A stretch of 35,817 nt of DNA from a virus. Shown here piece by piece: positions 21,806 to 29,707 of the stretch. The position numbers were made by a program, and so were the translations under genes. The stretch's first letter is position 1, and every line of letters starts with the position of its first letter. The notes beneath the pieces were generated by a model. The model did no database searches, was not told where the DNA came from, and saw only the letters and a program-made list of their open reading frames with translations. The stretch spans positions 1 to 35,817 of IMG/VR virus record IMGVR_UViG_3300030410_000009; one strand, given 5' to 3'.

Positions 21806-22317
21806 AAGAGTTTTACTTAGCCTTAAAAACATACTTACTTGCTCAGGTTCCAACTATACTACATCTACGTATGTGGAATAGCCAACTTGATTATATGGAA
21901 ACCGGGGAACAAATACCGTTCTTATTCCCAGCCGTTTTTGTTGACTTTTCAAATATTGAGTATTCTGACTTGGGAAACAAGTGGCAAAATGGAACGCTTC
22001 AAGTTGATTTACATATCTGTGATGAAATGTGGAATGGAGCGTATGAAGAAGAAAATCTAGAAGTATTTGATTTAAAAGAATTGATCTACAAAGCACTTTC
22101 ACAAACAAAACTAGGGCTGTCTGCACCAATTACACGAATTAATGAACAAACCGACCCAACACATACAAATATATATCATTACATTCAATCGTACAGAGTT
22201 GAGATAGTAGACAACGCAGAAGGAACAATAATTGAACTTACAAATGTGCTTCTTAATTTAACAGCAACCCGTCAGATTACGAATCGCGATTTAATGACTA
22301 AACCCAAATACGAATAA
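21802..22317 (+). CDS. Tail terminator / completion protein candidate (gp37-like)
   Basis: The 171-residue protein has a mixed alpha/beta outline with PFLFPAVFVDFSNIEY and LQVDLHICDEMW, followed by a helix and a long C-terminal strand region. Strands in this order (PAVxVxF then V-L-HI) are typical of tail terminator proteins such as lambda U-like and Mu gp37-like ones. Its position after the gpG-like gene fits. The role is inferred. Confidence 0.6.
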   Translation: MKEFYLALKTYLLAQVPTILHLRMWNSQLDYMETGEQIPFLFPAVFVDFSNIEYSDLGNKWQNGTLQVDLHICDEMWNGAYEEENLEVFDLKELIYKALSQTKLGLSAPITRINEQTDPTHTNIYHYIQSYRVEIVDNAEGTIIELTNVLLNLTATRQITNRDLMTKPKYE

Positions 22318-23174
22318 TGGCACGTACTATTTCACAAATAAAACAAACGATAATAGACGCTAAGAATGCGACAGTACTATCTACTATTCTATTCAAAGAA
22401 GAAGGTGGAAGCCAAGCAGGCATATTTAATATGATAGCTGACATATTCGCTATTCTTATGAATGTAGCAGAACAGTTATGGGACACTATGAGCACGAATA
22501 TAAGCAATACAGTTATAAAAGGAGGAGTCGGTACTGGACGGTGGTGGAGAGAAAGAATATTGGAATTTCAAAACGGAGATGTATTAAAGTATGCTAACGG
22601 AGTGTATTATTATGATGTTGTAAACGCTACAAAAACGCTCGTTACGTTTTGTTCTGTTACAGAAACGGGAAATAAGACAATACAGATAAAGGTAGCGAAG
22701 GGAATCACACCAACTAAGTTGACAGCTCTAGAGCTGATAGGGGGGTTAAAAGATTATGTTGATTTCTTTAGATTTGCTGGCACTCAGATTGATTTAATTT
22801 CTTTGGATTCAGACAAATGCTATATTAATGCTAATATTTATTATTCTGGTCAATATTTTGCAACAATTCAGGCTAGTGTAAATAGTGCCATAACAGCGTA
22901 TTTTAATAGCATATCCGCAGGGGCGAACTTTAACGGTGCTATAATAACAACAAATATTCTAAAGGCAATACAAGCCGTAGACGGTGTTTCTTATGTTAAA
23001 TTAAACATCATTAAGGTAAGACAAGATACAGTAGCATTTTCAAGTGCATATACGCTCTTTAGTTTGCCATTATCTATGGACAACGTGCTAGTAAATACGT
23101 ATGCTGGTTACGTAGTCGGGGAGACAACCGCTGGACAAACATTAAACGATTCACTAACATTCACGGCTGTATAA
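22317..23174 (+). CDS. Baseplate J-like wedge protein
   Basis: This 285-residue protein fits the baseplate J family of contractile tails. The N-terminus (MARTISQIKQTIIDAKN) resembles gpJ starts. The C-terminal half shows the YFNSISAGANFNGAIITTNILKAIQAVDGVSYVKL block (about 192-226), the most conserved part of the family. It lies between a tail terminator-like gene and the capsid genes, away from the other baseplate genes at 31858-34107. Confidence 0.75.
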   Translation: MARTISQIKQTIIDAKNATVLSTILFKEEGGSQAGIFNMIADIFAILMNVAEQLWDTMSTNISNTVIKGGVGTGRWWRERILEFQNGDVLKYANGVYYYDVVNATKTLVTFCSVTETGNKTIQIKVAKGITPTKLTALELIGGLKDYVDFFRFAGTQIDLISLDSDKCYINANIYYSGQYFATIQASVNSAITAYFNSISAGANFNGAIITTNILKAIQAVDGVSYVKLNIIKVRQDTVAFSSAYTLFSLPLSMDNVLVNTYAGYVVGETTAGQTLNDSLTFTAV

Positions 23175-23884
23175 TGGGGATCTTTGATATTACATATTCG
23201 TTACAAGTTAGTAGGTTATTGCCCCCTAATTTAAGATCAATAACACTTACTGCAATGATGCAGTCTTTGCTTGCTCCGTTGCAGGATTTAAGCAACCGTA
23301 GCATTAAATATGGTCGTATTGGGTTTGTCGAAAAAACAACGAATACAACAAGTAATGTAATATTGCAACCGTCAATTACACAATGGAATATCTCAACAGC
23401 ATATAATAAAGGCGATAAAGTTTATTTGCCATTTGGGGCGGTTTATGTTGCAAATGTGAATAATACAGGTCAACAACCCGATATATCTAGTAACTGGTAT
23501 TATTATACAAATGATATTTTTGGGTACGAGAATCTTGTCAAAGTTGGAGGTCAAAAAAGTGGACTTGAATACATTCTAAATCTTTGGTGCTATGGAATCT
23601 ACTCAGGGGCATGCAATTCAACAGCATTGACAACTAACTTAATATACATAACGCACAATTCTGTATTGTTGCAGAATTTTCATATTGGTGCTACAATAGA
23701 CAATAGTTCGCTTATAACAATTAATGCACCAAATGAATATATTGGAACGGTAGGCACATCAAATACTGTTCAATACGATTTTACAATTCATTTGCCTACA
23801 GGATTCACATTATTAACTCAACTAACGGGAGTTATAAATAAATACAAGTTAATCGGTTCGACTTATAACATTGTTTATTATTAA
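23174..23884 (+). CDS. Tail/baseplate protein with a carbohydrate-binding-like module
   Basis: This 236-residue gene follows the J-like gene by a one-base overlap, the usual place of a tail protein I. The N-terminal third is helical and may be the baseplate-binding part. Residues about 70-112 match a small chitin-binding-type module: ITQWNISTAYNKGDKVYLPF and ISSNWYYY. The C-terminal third is beta-rich. It may attach fibres or contact cell-surface glycans. No firm family was assigned. Confidence 0.6.
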   Translation: MGIFDITYSLQVSRLLPPNLRSITLTAMMQSLLAPLQDLSNRSIKYGRIGFVEKTTNTTSNVILQPSITQWNISTAYNKGDKVYLPFGAVYVANVNNTGQQPDISSNWYYYTNDIFGYENLVKVGGQKSGLEYILNLWCYGIYSGACNSTALTTNLIYITHNSVLLQNFHIGATIDNSSLITINAPNEYIGTVGTSNTVQYDFTIHLPTGFTLLTQLTGVINKYKLIGSTYNIVYY

Positions 23885-23886
23885 TT

Positions 23887-24822
23887 ATGAAAACATTAGA
23901 TTTATCAAATGTAACTGGGTCGGTGAGTGCTCCCTTCCTTAAAACAACAGGAGACCACGTAACGAATGCACTTAAAGAACTATCTGAAAGAGTAGGCGCT
24001 GACTACGTTCCGAATCAATGGAATAGTAGCGGAATTGTTGTACTAGTAAGTGGATCTGCACATGGAAAGGGTGTTGTATTCTATAACGGGGAAGTCTTCG
24101 ACTTATTTTGTTCTCTTGGAAGTCTTGCAACTGACTATTTTGTAATTCAAAATTCCTACATATCAACCGATCCAGTTAAATACTCAGATGGAAATTTATA
24201 TTCTCAGCATAAGAATAGAATAATGACAAATCAGACCTCAATTACTGGTTCTACAGGGGTTCAACTTCGTGCAGTAAAGTACATGGAAAGATTTGTTTCT
24301 GACTTTGATTTGGTACTACCTATGGCTACTTATGGAGCAACTGGCAATCAGTTTATAGTCGCGCCTGCTTATTCTGCTTCACCTTCTGTCAACGTGTTTT
24401 GGAGTGTAGTTAAAACAAAGCTAGACGGATATACTCAAATTGTAAAAGTTGATGTAAATTATAATATTGTAAGATTTAAAGACGCAAATGTGGTACCGTC
24501 TGGTTCATGTGGGTTCTCTATTGACTTTTCAAGTGTTTGGAATGGAACAAACACTAGCATTAATCCATTTCACGCAAATGGACTTCAAGAAATATGTGTA
24601 GCGTCTTCAGGAAGCGTCAGTTCAAGTATGATAATTGGCGTTCACAGGTCGGAAGTTGCTTATAACCCGTCAACAAATGTACTTACGGTAAATCTTGCAG
24701 TTAGAAAAGCTGATGGTGTTACTTTTCAAACTCCTACATCATTCACGGCAATTGATTCAACATTTACGGCTGGGTCATTTGATAGAATTACAGGTAGTTT
24801 TACCGTTTTTATTGGATTATAA
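23887..24822 (+). CDS. Beta-rich virion protein, probably tail/fibre associated
   Basis: The 311-residue protein has no signal peptide and is mostly beta-strand with Ser/Thr/Gly-rich turns. It includes SSGIVVLVSGSAHGKGVVFYNG near the start and a C-terminal region ending FDRITGSFTVFIGL. The composition is that of phage fibre or decoration proteins. It is the last gene of the terminase operon before a terminator. Function is not recognised. Confidence 0.55.
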   Translation: MKTLDLSNVTGSVSAPFLKTTGDHVTNALKELSERVGADYVPNQWNSSGIVVLVSGSAHGKGVVFYNGEVFDLFCSLGSLATDYFVIQNSYISTDPVKYSDGNLYSQHKNRIMTNQTSITGSTGVQLRAVKYMERFVSDFDLVLPMATYGATGNQFIVAPAYSASPSVNVFWSVVKTKLDGYTQIVKVDVNYNIVRFKDANVVPSGSCGFSIDFSSVWNGTNTSINPFHANGLQEICVASSGSVSSSMIIGVHRSEVAYNPSTNVLTVNLAVRKADGVTFQTPTSFTAIDSTFTAGSFDRITGSFTVFIGL

Positions 24823-24837
24823 AATATTTAATAAAAT

Positions 24838-24880
24838 AATTTAATTCTTATTTGTATTTAGTCTAAATAAGAATTAAATT
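24838..24880. repeat. Perfect 16-bp inverted repeat with an inner operator-like palindrome
   Basis: AATTTAATTCTTATTT (24838-24853) and AAATAAGAATTAAATT (24865-24880) are perfect arms around 11 bases. The centre holds TATTTAG-T-CTAAATA (24855-24869), a shortened version of the operator half-sites found nearby. It could form a long hairpin in RNA or be a protein-binding site; there is no T tract directly behind it. Confidence 0.6.
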
Positions 24881-24894
24881 AACGAATAAATGAT

Positions 24895-24922
24895 AAAGAG
24901 GGATTAAAATGCCCTTTTTATT
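24895..24922 (+). terminator. Rho-independent terminator between the two late operons
   Basis: AAAGAGGG (24895-24902) pairs with CCCTTTTT (24912-24919; one G-U pair) around a 9-base loop, and the right arm ends in a T-rich stretch. It closes the terminase-portal-baseplate transcript 70 bases after the last gene. Confidence 0.7.
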
Positions 24923-24931
24923 GTACCATTA

Positions 24932-24948
24932 TTTAGATTTAATCTAAA
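24932..24948. promoter_or_regulatory. Operator candidate, copy 2 of TTTAGAWTNAWWCTAAA
   Basis: TTTAGATTTAATCTAAA is a perfect palindrome about a central T, and the symmetry continues for two more bases on each side. It lies 29 bp (centre to centre) from copy 3, close to three helical turns, which would allow cooperative binding. Confidence 0.6.
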
Positions 24949-24960
24949 TAAAAATAACAG

Positions 24961-24977
24961 TTTAGAATCATTCTAAA
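24961..24977. promoter_or_regulatory. Operator candidate, copy 3 of TTTAGAWTNAWWCTAAA
   Basis: TTTAGAATCATTCTAAA is a perfect palindrome about a central C and ends eight bases before the ATG of the protease gene. It matches the copy at 17046-17062 at 15 of 17 positions. Binding here could block or activate the capsid operon. Confidence 0.65.
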
Positions 24978-24985
24978 TAAGATAT

Positions 24986-26071
24986 ATGAAGTACTGCATA
25001 AATCCAATGTCTGAAACACCCATATTTATTCTAAATGGTAACATTGGAGTAGGTGAAGACGGGACAGGCATTTCGGGTGTTGAATGGCAAAATGAATTTA
25101 TGCAGGTTGATGCAATGCAGCCTAAAAAAATATCTGTTTGGATTAATTCAGGCGGGGGATCCGTTGTAGATGGGTATAACATTTACAACGCTATCACCAT
25201 GAGCAAATCAAATGTAGATACCTATTGCTATGGTATTGCGGCTTCGATGGCTGCTATTATATTTCAAGCAGGCCGCAACAGAGTAATGAGTGACATTGGA
25301 GTCATGATGTTACACAACCCATATAACAACTCAGGTGGTAATTTAGACATGCTGGCCGCAGTTCGTGACGGGTTGATTAATGCAGTATCTAACAAGTGTG
25401 GCAAAACACTTGACGAAGTCGGTGCAATATTTGACAAAACTACATGGTTTAACGCCCAATCATGCATGGATAGCTATATGTGCGATTCTATTTTTGTGAG
25501 TGGGTTAAATAAAAAAGTAAAGCCAAATGCTGAAAATATAGAGGCACTTGTCGAGGACTACGAACTAATATTAAATAGTTACATAAAAAAAGAGACCAAA
25601 ATGGAATTAAAAGAAGTAAAAGCGTTCTTAAAACTTGATGAAGTTTCTGAGGACTCAATTCTTAAAGCAGTTAAATCAAAAGATACAGAAATTGAAGGGT
25701 TAAAAAACTCTTACGATGTTGTTTTTACTGAGCTTTCTGAATTAAAAAACAGTATCGAAAAAGAAAAGACTGAAAAAGGAGCACACGAACTTATTGAGAA
25801 TGCTATTAAAGAAGGCAAAATCAATGAAGCTTCTAAAGATGCTTTCTTAACTCTTGCGCTTAACTCATTCGATGCAACTAAAGCGGCTATTGATGTAATG
25901 TCAGTAAACAAAGTATCTGCAAAGGTTGAATTTACAACAAGTGCATCCGCAGGAAAAGAGGGCTGGTCTATTCGTGATTACGAAAAGAAAGCACCTAAAG
26001 AACTTGAAAAAATCAAGGCTGAAAACCCTGAATTGTACGAACAACTTTACAACTCATATTACAAGAAATAA
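24986..26071 (+). CDS. Prohead protease (ClpP-like) with C-terminal scaffold domain
   Basis: This 361-residue protein has an N-terminal S14/ClpP-like protease domain: SVWINSGGGSVVDGYNIYNAI, CYGIAASMAAIIF with Ser87 as nucleophile, and VMMLHNP with His110. The third residue is uncertain: the family's RDTWFxA reads KTTWFNA, leaving Asp150 as the nearest Asp. Residues about 206-361 are charged and coiled-coil-like, typical of a scaffold. Mu has the same fused I/Z arrangement with an internal start. It probably cleaves the scaffold during head maturation. Confidence 0.88.
   Translation: MKYCINPMSETPIFILNGNIGVGEDGTGISGVEWQNEFMQVDAMQPKKISVWINSGGGSVVDGYNIYNAITMSKSNVDTYCYGIAASMAAIIFQAGRNRVMSDIGVMMLHNPYNNSGGNLDMLAAVRDGLINAVSNKCGKTLDEVGAIFDKTTWFNAQSCMDSYMCDSIFVSGLNKKVKPNAENIEALVEDYELILNSYIKKETKMELKEVKAFLKLDEVSEDSILKAVKSKDTEIEGLKNSYDVVFTELSELKNSIEKEKTEKGAHELIENAIKEGKINEASKDAFLTLALNSFDATKAAIDVMSVNKVSAKVEFTTSASAGKEGWSIRDYEKKAPKELEKIKAENPELYEQLYNSYYKK
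25601..26071 (+). other. Possible in-frame internal gene for a free scaffolding protein
   Basis: An ATG at 25601 (MELKEVKAFLKLDE) sits at the boundary between the protease and scaffold parts, preceded by the A-rich stretch AAAAAAAGAGACCAAA. Translation from it would give a 156-residue acidic coiled-coil protein identical to the C-terminus of the longer product. Mu gpZ is made from gene I in this way. Whether this start is used is inference. Confidence 0.4.
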
Positions 26072-26092
26072 CTACTAAACGAAAAACTCAAA

Positions 26093-27007
26093 ATGGCATT
26101 ACAAAAAGAGATTTGGATTAACGACATCCAAGAAAACTTATACAATAACAATTTGTTTCTAGGTCAAGTGGGCTTAGACCACTCTGCGTTTGTAAACTTT
26201 AAAACGGTTCACATTCCACAGGCAGGAGCAAGACCTTCCGTTACGGCTAACCGTTCAACTTTGCCTGCAACTATTGCAGCAAGAACGGATGCGGAAATTA
26301 CTTACTCAATGAGCGAGTACACAACCGATCCATTGCTATTGCCAAACATCGATACATTACAATTGTCTTATGACAAACGTATGTCTTTGCTTAGTAACTC
26401 AATTGCAACATTGTCTGATACAATTTCAAACAAAACGCTGTATGCTTGGTCTCCATTATTGGCTAACTCTATTCGTACCTCTGGAACAGCAGTAGCTTCA
26501 GCTCTTGCTCCTTCTGCAACAGGTACGCGTAACGCTTTTACATTAGCAGATTTGAGATTAGCAGTAAGAATTTTAGATAAATCAAACTTCAATCCAAATG
26601 AAGAAAGATTCTTAATCTTACCAGCCGATATGTACTGGCAGCTAATGGGAGATCCTGGTATTTCTCAATTTTTACAATTAGGCCAAGATACTCAAATCAA
26701 CGGTAAACTACCTATGATATTGGGTTGCAGAATCATTGTGCGTGCAAGTGTTAACGTTTACGATACCTCTGGAGTTATTAAAGTAACAGCAGATACAGGT
26801 ATTCCTTCTGCACCAGCTGCAACGGATAACTATGCAGCTTTATTGATCTCTAAATCAGCAGCATCAAGAGCTTTGGGAGATATTAAAGTGTTTGCTCAAA
26901 TGGACAGACCCGATTACTACGGTTCTATTTTCTCAGCATTAATAATGCACGGAGCAACTAAATTAAGAACAAACGGTGAAGGTATCGTTGGTATTATTCA
27001 ACAATAA
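26093..27007 (+). CDS. Major capsid protein
   Basis: The 304-residue protein follows the protease/scaffold, the normal place of the major head protein. It has an N-terminal region (MALQKEIWINDIQENLYNNNLFLG) and no obvious long delta domain. The middle has FNPNEERFLILPADMYWQLMGDP, and the C-terminal half has MILGCRIIVRASVNVYD. These features match major capsid proteins of the HK97 fold found in Bacteroidota phages. Codon use looks smoother and G/C-richer than in the small early genes, as expected for a highly expressed gene. Confidence 0.85.
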   Translation: MALQKEIWINDIQENLYNNNLFLGQVGLDHSAFVNFKTVHIPQAGARPSVTANRSTLPATIAARTDAEITYSMSEYTTDPLLLPNIDTLQLSYDKRMSLLSNSIATLSDTISNKTLYAWSPLLANSIRTSGTAVASALAPSATGTRNAFTLADLRLAVRILDKSNFNPNEERFLILPADMYWQLMGDPGISQFLQLGQDTQINGKLPMILGCRIIVRASVNVYDTSGVIKVTADTGIPSAPAATDNYAALLISKSAASRALGDIKVFAQMDRPDYYGSIFSALIMHGATKLRTNGEGIVGIIQQ

Positions 27008-27013
27008 TTAAAC

Positions 27014-27035
27014 GGGGGGTTATTAATTTAACCCC
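27014..27035 (+). terminator. Hairpin after the capsid gene, partial terminator or mRNA stabiliser
   Basis: GGGGTTA (27016-27022) pairs with TAACCCC (27029-27035) around TTAATT. Only a weak T-rich tail follows (CTCTTAATTT), so it probably attenuates rather than stops transcription, lowering expression of tail genes relative to capsid, or protects the mRNA 3' end. Confidence 0.5.
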
Positions 27036-27052
27036 TCTTAATTTAACATATT

Positions 27053-27271
27053 ATGACACAGCAAGAAGCTACAGACCTAGCAAGTAAATACGTTGATATA
27101 AATGCGGTTGATAATTGCATTGTTAGTGTAACAGGTGACGTTTACTACAATACAGATATTGAAGTATTGAAATTGACTATTGATGTTAACGATTTGATAT
27201 ATGTAAAAGGTCAACAAACAGATGTTGCACCTGAACAAACAGATGTTGCACCTGAAAAACCTAAAAAATAA
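27053..27271 (+). CDS. Small hypothetical protein between capsid and sheath
   Basis: This 72-residue acidic protein starts with MTQQEATDLASKYVDI. It ends in a short repeated tail (QTDVAPE twice, then KPKK) encoded by a perfect 21-bp tandem duplication at 27215-27256. Its position suggests a small head or head-tail accessory protein, but no family was recognised. Confidence 0.55.
   Translation: MTQQEATDLASKYVDINAVDNCIVSVTGDVYYNTDIEVLKLTIDVNDLIYVKGQQTDVAPEQTDVAPEKPKK
27215..27256. repeat. Perfect 21-bp tandem repeat in coding sequence
   Basis: Two identical 21-base units (27215-27235 and 27236-27256, starting CAAACAGATG) lie in frame near the 3' end of the small gene and encode QTDVAPE twice. 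It is probably a recent slippage duplication and may vary in copy number. Confidence 0.8.
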
Positions 27272-28771
27272 ATGGCATTAGCTAACGTAACGATAACCAA
27301 ATCGCAGGGCGGTTTAGGTTTTCCATCCACAAATCAGGATATGATTTCTGGACTAGTCATTTATGATACAGCGCTCCCAAGTGGTATTGCAAATGGAGAT
27401 GTAAGAATATTTTATTCTGTTGCAGATGCAGAAGCGGCAAACATTAAAGGTAATTATTCTGGAGCAACAAGTGGAACGGGTGTAATAACCAATACGGCTG
27501 TTGGTTCAGTTGGTGATAGAGTTGTTATTACATTAGTGAACGGAACAATTTCAATTACTCTTTGTGACTACTTTGTAACAAGTGCAGACACTACTCCAAC
27601 ATTATTGGCAGCATCCCTTTCAGGTGTAATAAATCAAGGTAAAAGCGGAATCACAGCAACTAGTGTAGCAGGTGCGATTACCTTTGTTGTACCTAAGAAA
27701 TACGGAGCGTTCTTTAACACTTTCTCAACAACTAAAACAATTACCGGAACTGCAACATTTGCAGCAGATACGGCAATTTCAGGAGGTGTAACGGATAACA
27801 ACAAACAGTATCACTACCAAATTAGTGAGTTTTTCAGAATGAATCCAAACGGTACTTTGTGGCTTAAATGGAGTACCTCCACAGCCTATACATTTACCGA
27901 AGTTTCAGATTTGCAAAATACAGCGGTTGGTGTTATTCGTCAATGTGGTGTTATTACTGATAGGGGTACTGTTTACACAGCTTCACACGTAACGGCATTA
28001 CAGAGTATTTACACATCTTTAAAGGCAATTGATATGCCTATGGAAATCATATTTGCCCCTGAATGGTCAACTGCAACCGTAGCAACCGCAACAGATTTAA
28101 GTACTTATGCAGGTTCTGATGTCATGATGGTTGCTCTTTGTGACATTGGTGGATTAGGCGGATTTACTGCAACTGTAACTGCTAAATCTATCCCTGCACT
28201 GGGTGCAACACTTGGAACTATTTCACTTGCAAATGTTGCTTCATCTATTGCAGATGTAGGACAATTTAATGTAAGTAACGGAACGGAACTTGAAAGCGTT
28301 GGGATATTCAATTTGATTAACATCAATACTCTTTCTGTAAGTGCTCTTACTACATTAGAGAATAAGCGATATACATTTCTTCGTAAATTCATAGGTCGTA
28401 CAGGTTCTTATTTTAATGATGACAATACAGCCGTTGACCCTACTACTGATTATTCTAAAATTCGTTTAAATAGAACGATCGATAAAGCAGTTAGAAATGT
28501 CAAGGCGGTTATGTTACCATTCTTAAATAGTAAAGTATTTGTAAACTCAAACGGGACACTAAAGTCTGATTTGATTGATTCTTATAAAGCTTCTTGCGAG
28601 AATCCACTAAATAGAATGCAATCAAATAGAGAACTAAGCGACTATCAGGTTTCCATTGATCCTAACCAAAATGTTATTAGTACAAGTACTATCAACATAG
28701 TAATTAGAATCATTCCAGTAGGTGCTGCAAAATTCATAAACGTAACAATCGGATTCACAACTAAATTATAA
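27272..28771 (+). CDS. Contractile tail sheath protein (DUF2586-like)
   Basis: The 499-residue protein has the build of a tail sheath: an N-terminal strand-rich region starting NVTITKSQGGLGF, a variable middle, and a conserved C-terminal domain with DYQVSIDPNQNVISTSTINIVIRIIPVGAAKFINVTIGF. Two internal segments (YHYQISEFFRMNPNGTLWL; MPMEIIFAPEW) are typical of Bacteroidota phage sheaths. It places the phage among contractile-tailed viruses. The tube gene follows two bases later. Confidence 0.82.
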   Translation: MALANVTITKSQGGLGFPSTNQDMISGLVIYDTALPSGIANGDVRIFYSVADAEAANIKGNYSGATSGTGVITNTAVGSVGDRVVITLVNGTISITLCDYFVTSADTTPTLLAASLSGVINQGKSGITATSVAGAITFVVPKKYGAFFNTFSTTKTITGTATFAADTAISGGVTDNNKQYHYQISEFFRMNPNGTLWLKWSTSTAYTFTEVSDLQNTAVGVIRQCGVITDRGTVYTASHVTALQSIYTSLKAIDMPMEIIFAPEWSTATVATATDLSTYAGSDVMMVALCDIGGLGGFTATVTAKSIPALGATLGTISLANVASSIADVGQFNVSNGTELESVGIFNLININTLSVSALTTLENKRYTFLRKFIGRTGSYFNDDNTAVDPTTDYSKIRLNRTIDKAVRNVKAVMLPFLNSKVFVNSNGTLKSDLIDSYKASCENPLNRMQSNRELSDYQVSIDPNQNVISTSTINIVIRIIPVGAAKFINVTIGFTTKL

Positions 28772-28773
28772 TC

Positions 28774-29205
28774 ATGGCAGCAACATTAGTAAATGGTATA
28801 AATTATGCGTGGGGAACAATCGTAATACGTGCCTTAGGTAGCGTATTTACAGGCGTTACAAAAATAATGTACACAGATGCTCAGGAAATGGAGAACACTT
28901 ATGGAGCTGGAAACTTTCCAATCGGTAGGGGCTTAGGCAAAATTTCTTTCGAGGGTTCTATAACATTGTACATGGAGGAACTTGTTTCTTTGCGCTCTAT
29001 TGCTCCATTTGGTCGCATTCAGAACATTACAGAGTTTGATGTCACTGTAACATTCGATACGGGTGGAGGTAAGCGTGTAAGCGATGTATTGCAAGGTTGT
29101 AGATTCATGGAAAATGGCCGTGAAGTTGCAAGCGGAGACACTAAAATTGAGGTTGATATTCCTTTGATTATCGGCGGAATAAATTTTGGTGTTGCGCTGG
29201 TATAG
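28774..29205 (+). CDS. Tail tube protein
   Basis: The 143-residue protein is beta-rich with a helix containing MEELVSLRSIAPFGR. It continues with FDVTVTFDTGGGKRVSDVLQGCRF and the closing VDIPLIIGGINFG. Size, fold outline and position between sheath and chaperone genes match the tail tube of contractile phages. It would polymerise along the tape measure inside the sheath. Confidence 0.78.
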   Translation: MAATLVNGINYAWGTIVIRALGSVFTGVTKIMYTDAQEMENTYGAGNFPIGRGLGKISFEGSITLYMEELVSLRSIAPFGRIQNITEFDVTVTFDTGGGKRVSDVLQGCRFMENGREVASGDTKIEVDIPLIIGGINFGVALV

Positions 29206-29228
29206 TTGTATATTTATAAAAAAAATAT

Positions 29229-29537
29229 ATGACTCCTACCAAAAAGCAATACGACGATTTAGTCGAAAAGTATGGCAAAGTTTCAGTAATTGAAATTGAA
29301 GGCGATTTAGTTGCAACTTTTCATTATAACTTAGATCGAAACAGTCTTTCAAAAGCTCTTTCATTAAGTTCAAATGATCCAGTTTTAGCAACGGAAATTA
29401 TATTTAATTCAGTTTCAATAAAAGAGTTTACAAGTGCAGAATTGTATGATGTTAAAAAACCAATGCTTTTAATGTCAATAGCGGCTGAGCTTGGTGCTGT
29501 AATGGAACTAAAAAAAACGAATGTGAAGGTTTATTAA
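29229..29537 (+). CDS. Tail assembly chaperone, short form (gpG-like)
   Basis: This 102-residue, mostly helical acidic protein lies between the tail tube and the tape measure, the invariant place of tail assembly chaperones. The 0-frame product ends at 29537, shortly after an A-rich slippery site (29510-29516). It includes SLSSNDPVLATEIIFNSVSIKE and a helical end LLMSIAAELGAVMELKK. Chaperones of this kind coat the tape measure while the tube grows. Confidence 0.8.
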   Translation: MTPTKKQYDDLVEKYGKVSVIEIEGDLVATFHYNLDRNSLSKALSLSSNDPVLATEIIFNSVSIKEFTSAELYDVKKPMLLMSIAAELGAVMELKKTNVKVY

Positions 29538-29707
29538 AAAATCACACAATTGTTGAAGGAAATGACAGTGCTTACGAACAGATAAACGCTGTCATTTCTT
29601 TTTATTTAAAGCTCGTTCCCGAACATCTAACAGATGAAGAATGGGCTAAGTCATACAATAGGGTTGAGTGGATTCTAAAAAAGCAAAAGTATAGTAATGA
29701 GCACTAG
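29229..29707 (+). CDS. Tail assembly chaperone, frameshifted long form (gpGT-like)
   Basis: A -1 shift at A-AAA-AAA (29510-29516, in the frame CTA AAA AAA ACG) gives a 159-residue fusion: 96 residues of the short form plus 63 from the -1 frame, ending at 29707. The extension reads NECEGLLKNHTIVEG and later EWAKSYNRVEWILKKQK. It has no start codon of its own and fills the gap before the tape measure, overlapping its ATG by 11 bases. This is the conserved G/GT arrangement of long-tailed phages. Confidence 0.82.
29510..29516 (+). promoter_or_regulatory. Slippery heptamer for programmed -1 frameshifting
   Basis: A AAA AAA lies in the correct phase (X XXY YYZ) with an eighth A following. An 8-bp stem, AATGACAG/CTGTCATT, is found at 29561-29568 and 29589-29596, which is 45 bases downstream and farther than usual for a stimulator. 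Confidence 0.8.

Noticed and set aside
27215-27256. Start of a CRISPR-like or satellite array
   Set aside because: Only two adjacent units without spacers, in frame in a coding sequence; a simple slippage duplication.
29561-29596. 8-bp stem as frameshift stimulator
   Set aside because: It starts 45 bases after the slippery site, whereas stimulators normally lie 5-9 bases downstream; recorded only as a neighbouring structure.
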